Assembly: GCA_963626555.1 (NCBI GenBank)
Contig: CAVFXQ010000006.1
Span: 1 to 64,000, forward strand
Source: UBA1181 sp963626555
GTDB taxonomy: Bacteria > Bacteroidota > Bacteroidia > Bacteroidales > Paludibacteraceae
Length of the DNA stretch: 64,000 nt
Direction: 5' to 3'
Below the pieces are notes generated by a model. The model made no database searches. It was given only the letters and a program-made list of their open reading frames with translations, and was not told the origin of the DNA. Shown here in pieces: positions 25,688-33,856 of the stretch; position 1 is the first letter of the stretch, and each line of letters begins with the position of its first letter. The translations under genes and the position numbers were made by a program.

Positions 25688-26827
25688 TCAATTGGCTTTC
25701 TTCAGTCTAATCTCATCAAAAGAAGCATCCCAATCTTTCCAAACAGGTTCGCGACCCAACTCTTTAAGGCGAGCGATGATCTCTTTGGCCGTACGGTCGT
25801 CGTTAATATGGAACTGCTCCAATGCCTGAGGGTAGGTGTAATAACCACCTGGCTCAGTCTTACTCTCGGCACTCATCGTTGTAACACCCAAAGTAGCCAT
25901 ATTATCACGAATGTAAGCAGGTTCACGAGTTGAATAAGAAATGTCTACATCATGATCAAAAATACGCATCGCAAACGTCACCTGTGCCAACTCCTTATCG
26001 CTCATAATAGCATTAGGTTGAAAGCCACCATTCTCAGCAGGACGCATACGAGGGAAATTCACACTATACTTCGTCTTCCAATAGTGTTTTTGCAAATAGC
26101 GCAAGTGGTATGCCATCATCGTGATGTCAGTACGCCATTCCTTCTCCAATCCAATCAAAACACCCATTCCGATAGAGTGAACACCCGCCTGCCCCATACG
26201 GTCGAAACCATCGCAACGCCATTCAAACTTCGATTTCATTCCTCGTGGGTGATAGAGCTTGTAATTGGCTTTGTGATAAGTCTCTTGGAAACAAATCACA
26301 CCGTTCATACCATGTTTTGTCAACTCGGCATACTCTTCAGCCTTAAGCGGCATCACCTCAATTTTCAAGTTTGAGAAATATTTCTTAGCAATGTCAAGTG
26401 CATTTGCCAAGTAAGGGACACCCGCCTTAGCAGGATTCTCACCCGTAACAATGAGCAGATTTTCAAATGGGGCAATCCGTTTGATAGCCTTGTACTCATC
26501 TTCGCACTGCTCCATCGTCAAGATAGTACGCGCCATGGGGTTGCTGATGTGGAAACCACAATAAACGCACGAGTTGGTGCACGAGTTTGTGATATACAGC
26601 GGAATGAACATTGAAATCGTCTTTCCGAAACGCTCTTCAGTATATTTGCGACTTAATCGAGCCATTGTCTCCAAATAAGGGGCAGCTGCTGGGGAAATCA
26701 TCGCCATGAAATCCTCCACATCACAATGTTCTTTTGATAGGGCGCGACGTACGTCTAAGTCTGTCTTCGCATTAATCTTGGCTGTCGTCTCGTCCCAATC
26801 TATTTTTGCTAATTCATCTGAAAACAT
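25688..26827 (-). CDS. thiH: 2-iminoacetate synthase ThiH
   Basis: Radical SAM tyrosine lyase giving dehydroglycine for the thiazole ring, the anaerobic alternative to ThiO. The [4Fe-4S] motif is CTNSCVYC near residue 88 (CxxxCxxC). IMPLKAEEYAEL, CFQETYHKANYKLYHP and IGMGVLIGLEKEWRTD are typical. Length 379 aa is standard. Its use fits an anaerobe. It is 6 bases from the upstream end of the thiF frame and 107 after thiC. Confidence 0.95.
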   Translation of the reverse strand: MFSDELAKIDWDETTAKINAKTDLDVRRALSKEHCDVEDFMAMISPAAAPYLETMARLSRKYTEERFGKTISMFIPLYITNSCTNSCVYCGFHISNPMARTILTMEQCEDEYKAIKRIAPFENLLIVTGENPAKAGVPYLANALDIAKKYFSNLKIEVMPLKAEEYAELTKHGMNGVICFQETYHKANYKLYHPRGMKSKFEWRCDGFDRMGQAGVHSIGMGVLIGLEKEWRTDITMMAYHLRYLQKHYWKTKYSVNFPRMRPAENGGFQPNAIMSDKELAQVTFAMRIFDHDVDISYSTREPAYIRDNMATLGVTTMSAESKTEPGGYYTYPQALEQFHINDDRTAKEIIARLKELGREPVWKDWDASFDEIRLKKAN

Positions 26828-26934
26828 TTTCCTTTATTTTATTGATTTTAAAAGACTTCCGAACCATTTCGTCGAGCAAACTACTATTTTAATTGGTTTT
26901 GCCATGGCGAGAAAAGGCACTTTTAAACGAAAGA

Positions 26935-28635
26935 TTAACACTCCTCGTCAGGGAAATCTTTTCTGATATCGCGACTCAATTTCATCGCACAAAAATTTGG
27001 TCCACACATTGTGCAGTATTCTCCGTTGATGTGTTTTCCATGATTGAAATACTCCATTGCACGTTCAGGATCCAAAGAAAGGTCAAACTGGTCTTTCCAA
27101 CGAAACTCAAAACGCGCCTTACTCAACGCATTGTCGCGAACCTGCGCACCTGGATGACCCTTCGCAAGGTCTGCCGCATGGGCTGCAATCTTGTAAGTGA
27201 TCACACCGACACGCACGTCTTCCTTCTCCGGCAATCCTAAATGTTCTTTCGGAGTAACGTAGCAGAGCATCGCCGTACCCAACCAACCGATCTGGGCTGC
27301 ACCGATAGCCGATGTGATATGGTCATATCCAGGAGCAATATCCGTTACCAAAGGACCTAATGTGTAGAACGGTGCGTTGTGACATTTCTCAATCTGTCGC
27401 TCCATATTCTCCTTGATCTTATGCAAAGGAACGTGTCCAGGCCCCTCTATGAACGCCTGCACATTCTTGTCCCAGGCACGAACTACCAACTCGCCCATCG
27501 TGTCAAGTTCGGCAAACTGAGCCGCATCATTGGCATCGGCAGTAGAACCAGGACGAAGTCCATCCCCTAAAGAGACCGCAACATCATATTGTGCAAGAAT
27601 ATCGCAAATATCATCAAAATGCTCATAGAGAAAACTCTCTTGATCGTGTATCAAACACCATTTACTCATGATGCTTCCTCCACGACTCACGATACCAGTA
27701 ACACGGCTATCTGCTAAATGAACATTCTTACGGCGAATACCTGCGTGGATCGTAAAATAATCCACTCCCTGTTCGCACTGCTCAATAAGCGTATCTTTGA
27801 ATATATCCCATGTGAGGTCTTCTACCTTACCATCCACTTTTTCAAGAGCTTGATAGATAGGCACCGTACCGACGGGAACAGGACAGTTGCGGATAATCCA
27901 TTCTCGTGTCTCATGAATATTTGCTCCTGTTGAGAGATCCATTAATGTGTCTCCTCCCCATTTGCAACTCCAAAGCGATTTTTCCACCTCCTCTTCAATC
28001 GTCGAGGTTGTGGCTGAATTACCAATATTTGTATTGATTTTCACCAAGAAATTTCTTCCTATGATCATAGGTTCAGACTCTGGGTGGTTGATGTTGGCAG
28101 GAAGCACAGCACGACCCGCAGCAATCTCGTCTCGCACGAACTCAGGCGTGATATGCGTTTCTATGCCCAACTCCTTGCAATTCATATTCTCACGGATAGA
28201 AACATATTCCATCTCAGGCGTTACAATCCCAGCCTTCGCATATGCCATTTGCGTGATGTTCTTCCCTTTCATCGCACGATAAGGAAGGGAGATGTGTTCA
28301 AAACGGAGATGATCCAAACTTTTGTCGTCACGCCGCATTCTTCCATACTCCGAAGTTATCTCTGGCAAACGCTCTACGTCGCCTCTCGACACAATCCACT
28401 CCTCACGCATTCGAGGCAGACCTTTCTTCAAATCAATTTCAATATTAGGGTCGCTGAATGGTCCACTCGTATCGTAGATCATAATCTTCGGATTGGGAGT
28501 AACAACCCTCTTTCCCTCTACGAAATTGGTGCTTGGTACTTGCTCTACCTGACGCATGCCAACACGAAGGAAAGGAAATCTCTCACCTTTCAAATAAACT
28601 TTTTCAGAACGTGGGTACGTTATGCGCGAATCCAT
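26935..28635 (-). CDS. thiC: Phosphomethylpyrimidine synthase ThiC
   Basis: Radical SAM enzyme that rearranges aminoimidazole ribotide to HMP-phosphate, the pyrimidine half of thiamin. Family blocks are MAYAKAGIVTPEMEYVSIRE, VGTVPIYQALEK and MSKWCLIHDQESFLYEHFD. The C-terminal cluster motif CTMCGPNFC (CxxCxxxxC) lies near residue 545. Length 566 aa. It belongs to the TPP-riboswitch operon; thiD, needed for the next step, is not in the window. Confidence 0.97.
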   Translation of the reverse strand: MDSRITYPRSEKVYLKGERFPFLRVGMRQVEQVPSTNFVEGKRVVTPNPKIMIYDTSGPFSDPNIEIDLKKGLPRMREEWIVSRGDVERLPEITSEYGRMRRDDKSLDHLRFEHISLPYRAMKGKNITQMAYAKAGIVTPEMEYVSIRENMNCKELGIETHITPEFVRDEIAAGRAVLPANINHPESEPMIIGRNFLVKINTNIGNSATTSTIEEEVEKSLWSCKWGGDTLMDLSTGANIHETREWIIRNCPVPVGTVPIYQALEKVDGKVEDLTWDIFKDTLIEQCEQGVDYFTIHAGIRRKNVHLADSRVTGIVSRGGSIMSKWCLIHDQESFLYEHFDDICDILAQYDVAVSLGDGLRPGSTADANDAAQFAELDTMGELVVRAWDKNVQAFIEGPGHVPLHKIKENMERQIEKCHNAPFYTLGPLVTDIAPGYDHITSAIGAAQIGWLGTAMLCYVTPKEHLGLPEKEDVRVGVITYKIAAHAADLAKGHPGAQVRDNALSKARFEFRWKDQFDLSLDPERAMEYFNHGKHINGEYCTMCGPNFCAMKLSRDIRKDFPDEEC

Positions 28636-28676
28636 ATTTACTAAAATTATTTATATGCCAAAAAATTCAGTTTTTT

Positions 28677-29450
28677 TTAATTCAAAAAACTTGTCAACGG
28701 AGAAGACGCCTCTGCGACGAAATTATTTGCTTGCACAGCCAAACCAGCCTCGTATGCCATACGCCCTGCCTCAACAGCCTGCGCAAACGCTTTTGCCATT
28801 GCAACTGGGTCGTTCGACACTGCCACTGCCGTGTTTACCAAACAAGCCGACGCACCCATCTCCATTGCCTCAGCAGCGTGACTTGGAGCACCAATACCAG
28901 CATCCACAACAACAGGGACATTCGCCTGCTCAATAATGATTCTGAGAAAATCTTTCGTTTGTAATCCCTTATTCGTTCCGATTGGCGCACCCAATGGCAT
29001 AACCGTCGCCGCGCCAGCCTCTTCCAACTGACGGCACAAAGTTGGATCTGCCTGACAATAAGGAAGTACAACGAAGCCAAGTTTTACCAATTGCTCGGTA
29101 GCTTTCAATGTCTCAACGGAATCTGGCAACAAGTAACGAGGATCTGGGTGTATCTCTAATTTCAGCCAGTTCGTCCCGAATGCCTCGCGAGCCATCTGAG
29201 CAGCGAAAACAGCTTCTTCGGCATCACGGACCCCCGAGGTGTTAGGCAAAAGTTGAATCTTATCGCTTAAAACGTGTTTAAGCATATCATCTTCTGAATC
29301 CTCTAATTCCACACGCTTCATTGCAATCGTAACCATCTCTGATCCAGACGCTTGAATTGCCTCTGCCATCAACTTGTTTGAGTTGAACTTTCCCGTTCCA
29401 AGGAAAAGTCGAGAGTTGAACTCTCTACCTGCAACCACTAATTTTTGCAT
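28677..29450 (-). CDS. thiG: Thiazole synthase ThiG
   Basis: Forms the thiazole phosphate from deoxyxylulose-5-phosphate, dehydroglycine and ThiS thiocarboxylate. LVVAGREFNSRLFLGTGKF at the start, a candidate Schiff-base Lys in TNWLKLEIHPD, VLPYCQADP, PLGAPIGTNKGL and VVVDAGIGAPSHAAEAMEMG are all present. Length 257 aa is normal. It lies between thiE and thiC in the operon. Confidence 0.96.
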   Translation of the reverse strand: MQKLVVAGREFNSRLFLGTGKFNSNKLMAEAIQASGSEMVTIAMKRVELEDSEDDMLKHVLSDKIQLLPNTSGVRDAEEAVFAAQMAREAFGTNWLKLEIHPDPRYLLPDSVETLKATEQLVKLGFVVLPYCQADPTLCRQLEEAGAATVMPLGAPIGTNKGLQTKDFLRIIIEQANVPVVVDAGIGAPSHAAEAMEMGASACLVNTAVAVSNDPVAMAKAFAQAVEAGRMAYEAGLAVQANNFVAEASSPLTSFLN

Positions 29451-29492
29451 ATCTTTTATCTATTTTATTCTAAGATGCCATTAAATGCAACC

Positions 29493-30152
29493 TTAGATAA
29501 CGCTATTCTTCTTTATTTCCGTATTAAATTTTTGAATCTCATTGCTGGGTTGCTCCGCACGCAACACTGCACCAGAAACAGCAATGCCCGAAACACCCGT
29601 CTGCATCACCGTCGGAACGTCAGCTGTCGTAACACCTCCAATCGCCACTATCGGTACTTGCAAACCCTCCTTCTTCATCTGAGACACAATCTGACGATAG
29701 CCATCAGCACCCAAAATCGGTGAAAGGTTCTTCTTCGTCTGCGTGAATCGAAATGGTCCGCAACCGATGTAATCAGCACCTTGAGCCACCAGTCGCTTCA
29801 CATCCTCATAGGTGTTAGCAGTTCCTCCAATGATAAAGGAATCGCCCAAGATTTTGCGAGCCTCATCCACGGGCATATCGTTCTTGCCCAAATGGACACC
29901 GTCCGCACCAATCTCCTTCACCAACGCCACATTGTCGTCAATGATGAAAACCGCACTATGCTCTGTACAGAGTTTTTTCGCCACTAAAGCGTTCTTTCTC
30001 AGTTCGTCGACCGTCGCATCTTTCATACGCAACTGTACCCATTTACAATCGCCCTCCAATGCCAAACGAATGGAATCTACATATGAATATTTCTCCGTAA
30101 AATGGGAGATAAACTGGAGCGATACATTCCCCAATTTTTCGTCTTTAGTCAT
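29493..30152 (-). CDS. thiE: Thiamin phosphate synthase ThiE
   Basis: Couples HMP-pyrophosphate and thiazole phosphate. The ATG at 30152 (MTKDEKLG) is chosen: it lies 2 bases after the thiS stop and is preceded by GGAGG, whereas the longer TTG-initiated frame from 30167 overlaps thiS. Motifs: CKWVQLRMKD, FIIDDNVALVKEIGADGVHLGKNDMP, GGTANTYEDV, YIGCGPFRFTQTKKN and VAIGGVTTADV. 219 aa. Confidence 0.94.
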   Translation of the reverse strand: MTKDEKLGNVSLQFISHFTEKYSYVDSIRLALEGDCKWVQLRMKDATVDELRKNALVAKKLCTEHSAVFIIDDNVALVKEIGADGVHLGKNDMPVDEARKILGDSFIIGGTANTYEDVKRLVAQGADYIGCGPFRFTQTKKNLSPILGADGYRQIVSQMKKEGLQVPIVAIGGVTTADVPTVMQTGVSGIAVSGAVLRAEQPSNEIQKFNTEIKKNSVI

Positions 30153-30154
30153 GC

Positions 30155-30352
30155 TTAACCTCCACAAGTAGCCTTTATCATCACAATTTTATCACCGTCA
30201 GACAGTGCTTTTTCTGCCCATTTTGCACGAGGCACCACCACATTGTTGACACCCACCGCAACTCCTTTCTCTGGGAACTGCAGTTCCGTGGCGAGATCGC
30301 TCAGAACCGTCGCCTGAGTCTCCACCTCTTTTGAGTTCACTAATACCTTCAT
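30155..30352 (-). CDS. thiS: Thiamin sulfur-carrier protein ThiS
   Basis: A 65-aa ubiquitin-like carrier ending in the required Gly-Gly (IKATCGG), whose C-terminus is adenylated by ThiF and then thiocarboxylated. MKVLVNSKEVE starts the first strand, and VAVGVNNVVVPRAKW is the family core. The frame stays open upstream to 30547, but the extra 65 codons lie in the riboswitch leader and are not protein-like. It is the first gene of the operon. Confidence 0.95.
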   Translation of the reverse strand: MKVLVNSKEVETQATVLSDLATELQFPEKGVAVGVNNVVVPRAKWAEKALSDGDKIVMIKATCGG

Positions 30353-30553
30353 ATTCTTATTAGTTTTTATTTCACTCCAAAATTTCCTGATTGTACACAA
30401 CAAATTCGGGAAACATATGTAGAAGATATTCAAAAGAAGGAATACACTCCCTTTCACGAACACTCGCAAAAGAGACCAAACGTAAACCAAACGGTAATGA
30501 GATGTAGGGAAAACTCTAAAAAAGAGTGAATCAACAAAACTTCGCATCTAAAT

Positions 30554-30629
30554 TCCTACGGCAGCATTACCTGCATCAGGTCGGAGGGTATAATCTCAGC
30601 ACTACGGCACCCCTTTCGAATACGAGGGC
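30554..30629 (-). promoter_or_regulatory. TPP riboswitch
   Basis: On the minus strand the THI-element blocks occur in order: a P1 strand (CCCTCGTATTC), GGGGTGCC, GCTGAGATTATACCC, GACCTGATGCAGGTAATGC, then CGTAGGAA. This is the standard thiamin pyrophosphate aptamer. Product binding should reduce expression of the seven-gene thi operon. About 200 bases separate it from the thiS ATG. I did not find a clear terminator hairpin there, so the mechanism may be translational or Rho-dependent. Confidence 0.95.
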
Positions 30630-30636
30630 AAATATA
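30629..30636 (-). promoter_or_regulatory. -7 element for the thiamin operon
   Basis: The minus strand reads TATATTTG, with TTTG 19 bases upstream as -33. It overlaps the first bases of the riboswitch P1 strand, placing the transcription start within the aptamer edge. Confidence 0.7.
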
Positions 30637-30699
30637 AAAAATCTTTTTGTGAAAACAAACAGTAGGATCAAATGAGAATGCTATGATTTCATTTGCAAC

Positions 30700-30797
30700 A
30701 TAGATAAAGCCAGTTGAACAGTCAAACAGTTGGCTTTATCTATGCTTTTTCTTATAGATAAAGCCAGATGAATTGGTAAGGAGTTGGCTTTATCTAT
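30700..30797. repeat. Four copies of ATAGATAAAGCCA as two hairpins
   Basis: Two inverted pairs of the same 13-base word: plus at 30700-30712, minus at 30731-30743, plus at 30754-30766, minus at 30785-30797. Loops are 18 bases each, and the two hairpins are 10 bases apart. The array ends 10 bases before the -7 box of the downstream ATPase gene. Confidence 0.9.
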
Positions 30798-30806
30798 AGG
30801 ATTATA

Positions 30807-30814
30807 TATATTTG
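30807..30814 (+). promoter_or_regulatory. -7 element for the first ATPase gene
   Basis: TATATTTG, directly after the hairpin array; ATG 60 bases downstream. The -33 region falls inside the fourth repeat copy. Confidence 0.65.
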
Positions 30815-30873
30815 CAGCCAAATAGAGAGTCAAATATCTTAATAAATATCTATTTAACAAAGAATCACAGAGA

Positions 30874-32292
30874 ATGGTCAAGATAATTGGAAGAAAGAAA
30901 GAAATAGCGCAACTTCAATTCTTTTACGAGGCAGAAGAATCAATGTTTGTCGTCGTATATGGACGAAGGAGAGTGGGGAAAACATTTCTCATTCGTGAGA
31001 CATTCGCCAACGAAATGACATTTTATGCCACCGGAGTAAACCAAGAGAAGAAAGAAGTTCAACTTCAATATTTTTATCACGCTCTTTGTAAATATTCAAG
31101 CACGCCTCTTTCCCTTCCACGGTCATGGAATGATGCCTTCAAAGCTCTCATATTAATATTGGAGAAAAGCGAAGACCGCAAAAAAGTAGTCTTTTTAGAT
31201 GAATTATCATGGATGAATGGTTCTGACGGGTCGTTTCTCACCGCTTTGGAATGGTTTTGGAACAGTTGGGCATCGACACGCAACGACATTCTATTAGTAG
31301 CCTGTAGTTCTGCCACTTCCTGGATTATCAACAAAATATTCACCAATCACAGCGGACTCTACGGAAGAGTCAACCAACGCATCCACCTTCATCCGTTTAG
31401 CCTCTACGAATGCGAAAAATTCTACGAAGAACGCAGAATTAAGATGAACCAATATGACCAAGTGATGAGTTATATGGTCTTTGGTGGGGTTCCCTTCTAT
31501 TTGAATATGCTCAACCCAACCCTCAGTTTAGCGCAAAATATTGACACCCTGCTGTTCAATCCCGACGGACAACTGCACGACGAATATGAAAACCTATACA
31601 AGGCGATGTTTCGGAATGCAGACAATCACCTGACTATCGTTAAATCATTGACAGAGAAGAAGAAAGGTCTTACCCGAAATGAAATATTAGAGGCAACAGG
31701 ACTTCCGAATGGTGGCGGTTCAACACGCATTCTCACAGAATTGGAGCAGAGCGATTTTATCCGTTGTTACACATCTTTTGGACAAAAGAAAAGAGACGAA
31801 ATATATCAACTAACCGACGCCTACACCCTTTTCTACTTCCATTTTTTGAAGGACGGACGGAACAACGACCAACATTTTTGGCAACACAACATTGGCACAT
31901 CCAAAATTCTCTCATGGGCAGGATATGCCTTTGAGCAAGTTTGTCTGAAACATATTGACCAAATAAAAGACACATTGGGTATCAGCGGAATAAACACGAA
32001 TGTTTCGAGTTGGACAAGCAAGTCCAAAGAACGAAAATCGCAAATCGATTTAGTGATAGATCGAGCAGACAACATAGTCAACCTCTTCGAAATAAAATTC
32101 TCAACAAAACCTTACAGCATTGACAAATCGTATGCCGACACACTACAAACACGCCAATGGCAATTCGAGCAGGAAACCAAAACCCGCAAAAGTTGCCAAC
32201 AAGTGATGCTCACCACCTACGGACTAACCCCATCTGCAAACAACTCCGTACTTCAACAGTCGCTCACAATGAACGACCTATTCAGCGAGTAA
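30874..32292 (+). CDS. AAA-type ATPase with DUF234-like C-terminus
   Basis: Member of the ATPase_2 / archaeal-type ATPase family, 472 aa, abundant in Bacteroidota. Walker A is YGRRRVGKTFLI at about residue 29, Walker B is VVFLDELSWM near 108, and a sensor-like CSSATSWI follows. A winged-helix stretch comes next (GLTRNEILEATGLPNGGGSTRILTEL), and the C-terminal DUF234-like domain has a nuclease-like pattern (SKERKSQIDLVIDRADNIVNLFEIKF). The role of these proteins is unknown; DNA-linked regulation is suspected. A second family member is at 48709. A repeat array sits at its promoter. Confidence 0.85.
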   Translation: MVKIIGRKKEIAQLQFFYEAEESMFVVVYGRRRVGKTFLIRETFANEMTFYATGVNQEKKEVQLQYFYHALCKYSSTPLSLPRSWNDAFKALILILEKSEDRKKVVFLDELSWMNGSDGSFLTALEWFWNSWASTRNDILLVACSSATSWIINKIFTNHSGLYGRVNQRIHLHPFSLYECEKFYEERRIKMNQYDQVMSYMVFGGVPFYLNMLNPTLSLAQNIDTLLFNPDGQLHDEYENLYKAMFRNADNHLTIVKSLTEKKKGLTRNEILEATGLPNGGGSTRILTELEQSDFIRCYTSFGQKKRDEIYQLTDAYTLFYFHFLKDGRNNDQHFWQHNIGTSKILSWAGYAFEQVCLKHIDQIKDTLGISGINTNVSSWTSKSKERKSQIDLVIDRADNIVNLFEIKFSTKPYSIDKSYADTLQTRQWQFEQETKTRKSCQQVMLTTYGLTPSANNSVLQQSLTMNDLFSE

Positions 32293-32562
32293 AATGGGCC
32301 TTTCACACCTTTCTTTTCTATAGAACCTTGTCATTTCAATGGCGAATACATAAGCCCCACTCTCTATTCCGAAAACTCCACAAATCCCTAAATAAATGAC
32401 TACCGAGGACACAACGATTTTGAAAGAATATTCATATTACGTCCGCTTAATCTGCTTTTTGATGACCATCAGCTGTCCGTTAAAATGTGTACAATTCAGA
32501 CTGCGAGGATTTCGAAATTATCAATGTAGCAGGTTTTTATTAAAGAGCCTCGAAGCATCGCC
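32293..32562. other. Intergenic region without a convincing gene
   Basis: 270 bases between the ATPase stop and the Fic-gene palindrome. An open frame from 32396 is not protein-like. A 13-base string CTCGAAGCATCGC resembles one arm of the fba terminator. I see nothing else. Confidence 0.5.
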
Positions 32563-32635
32563 TTCTGCCTCATTTGCGATTTTTCTGCCTCATTTCCTCC
32601 ATAAATGAGGCAGAAAAATCGCAAATGAGGCAGAA
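32563..32635. repeat. Perfect 33-bp palindrome at the Fic promoter
   Basis: Left arm 32563-32595 and right arm 32603-32635 are exact reverse complements around a 7-base loop. Each arm contains the 13-mer TTCTGCCTCATTT twice, so the site holds four half-sites. The right arm ends 6 bases before the -7 box, so it covers the -33 region. Confidence 0.95.
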
Positions 32636-32641
32636 AAAGTC

Positions 32642-32649
32642 TATTTTTG
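32642..32649 (+). promoter_or_regulatory. -7 element for the Fic gene
   Basis: TATTTTTG, 23 bases before the ATG at 32673 and directly after the palindrome. Confidence 0.65.
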
Positions 32650-32672
32650 CCTCCGAAATATATTCGTTGAGC

Positions 32673-33719
32673 ATGCATCAATTCGACTACATAGAAACAC
32701 CTAAGAAACTACTAACTCCAGAAGTAGTTGGCATGCTCACGAAAATACATGAGTTAAGAGGAAAACAGGATCTTTATATTGCAGCGAAGCCAGACGTTCT
32801 TTCCTCTCTTCTGGATTTGGCGATGATCCAGTCAACAAAAGCATCCAATAAAATTGAAGGTATTTGTACTTCTGACGAACGACTTCAAGCCATCGTTCAA
32901 GACAAAACGGAGCCCCATAACCGTTCCGAAGAGGAAATCGCTGGCTACCGCGACGTACTCGCCACCATTCACGAAAGTTACGAATACATTCTTCCACGCC
33001 CCAACGTCATTCTTCAACTCCACAGAGATCTTTACAGTTTCTCGTCCAACAACGTAGGCGGACAATTCAAAAACACTGACAATGTCATCGCCGAGACTGC
33101 CCTTGATGGCACGTCCAAGGCTCGCTTCATACCTACCCCCGCTTACCAAACACAAGATGCGATTGAAACCCTATGCTCTGAATTTTTGAAAGCAATGGAA
33201 GCCAATGCAATAGACCCACTTCTATTGATATTTATGTTTATTATAGACTTTCTCTGCATCCACCCTTTCAACGATGGGAACGGCCGAATGAGCCGTTTGC
33301 TGACACTACTTCTTCTCTACCGCAATGGTTACATTGTCGGCAAATTCATCTCAATTGAAATGATGATTGAAAAAAGCAAAGTCACCTACTACGAAGCGTT
33401 GAAAGAGAGTTCCATTGACTGGCACAAATCTGAGAACGACTATCTTCCATTCGTGAAATACTCATTAGGGATTCTTCTAAAAACATACGCAGAGTTTGAG
33501 AATCGTGTTGACAATGTCTTCAGTGGCAAGCTCACAAAAGCAGAACGCATCAAATCCATTTTCGACCAAAAATTAGGGAAAATAACCAAGTCAGACATTG
33601 CTCAACAATGCCCCGACATCAGTATTGTTACCATCGAACGCACTTTGGCTTCACTCCTTAAAGAGGGCTATATTGAGAAATATGGGAAGTCAAAAGGAAG
33701 TTTTTATACGAGAAGGTAG
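32673..33719 (+). CDS. Fic family protein with C-terminal HTH
   Basis: Probable AMP-transferase of the Fic fold, 348 aa. The ATG at 32673 (MHQFDYIETPKKLL) is the family start; the frame is open further upstream, but only through the palindrome. The active-site loop HPFNDGNGRMSR starts at His197. The inhibitory helix motif SNKIEG (Ser58...Glu62-Gly63) is N-terminal, a class II arrangement that holds the enzyme inactive. The last ~60 residues look like a winged helix (KITKSDIAQQCPDISIVTIERTLASLLKEGYI), suggesting the protein binds DNA, perhaps its own operator. Target unknown. Confidence 0.92.
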   Translation: MHQFDYIETPKKLLTPEVVGMLTKIHELRGKQDLYIAAKPDVLSSLLDLAMIQSTKASNKIEGICTSDERLQAIVQDKTEPHNRSEEEIAGYRDVLATIHESYEYILPRPNVILQLHRDLYSFSSNNVGGQFKNTDNVIAETALDGTSKARFIPTPAYQTQDAIETLCSEFLKAMEANAIDPLLLIFMFIIDFLCIHPFNDGNGRMSRLLTLLLLYRNGYIVGKFISIEMMIEKSKVTYYEALKESSIDWHKSENDYLPFVKYSLGILLKTYAEFENRVDNVFSGKLTKAERIKSIFDQKLGKITKSDIAQQCPDISIVTIERTLASLLKEGYIEKYGKSKGSFYTRR

Positions 33720-33856
33720 GAGGCGAATGGGAAATTACATTGACAAAAAGGCTTATTGTTTACTACCCTACAAGAGTTCAGACAAGCCCAATTTTCCAAT
33801 CTACGTGACACATCATTTTTTGACCTATAGACCTAAATTTATCCATAACTTATTTT

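Noticed and set aside
25952..28644. Long plus-strand open frames opposite thiH and thiC
   Set aside because: Antisense shadows of strongly conserved thiamin genes.
30153..30167. TTG start of thiE overlapping thiS
   Set aside because: The ATG at 30152 lies just after the thiS stop with GGAGG before it and gives the normal family length.
30155..30547. 130-residue version of ThiS
   Set aside because: The extra 65 N-terminal codons lie in the riboswitch-containing leader and are not protein-like; the ATG at 30352 starts the conserved ThiS fold.
32549..32561. CTCGAAGCATCGC shared with the fba terminator at about 41241
   Set aside because: Only 13 bases match, with no second arm at 32.5 kb; probably chance or a decayed hairpin.
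32396..32608. Open frame between the ATPase and Fic genes
   Set aside because: The composition is not protein-like, and its end is made of the palindrome arm.
32574..32672. N-terminal extension of the Fic protein
   Set aside because: It is translated from the palindromic repeat and promoter; MHQFDYIETPKK at 32673 is the family start.
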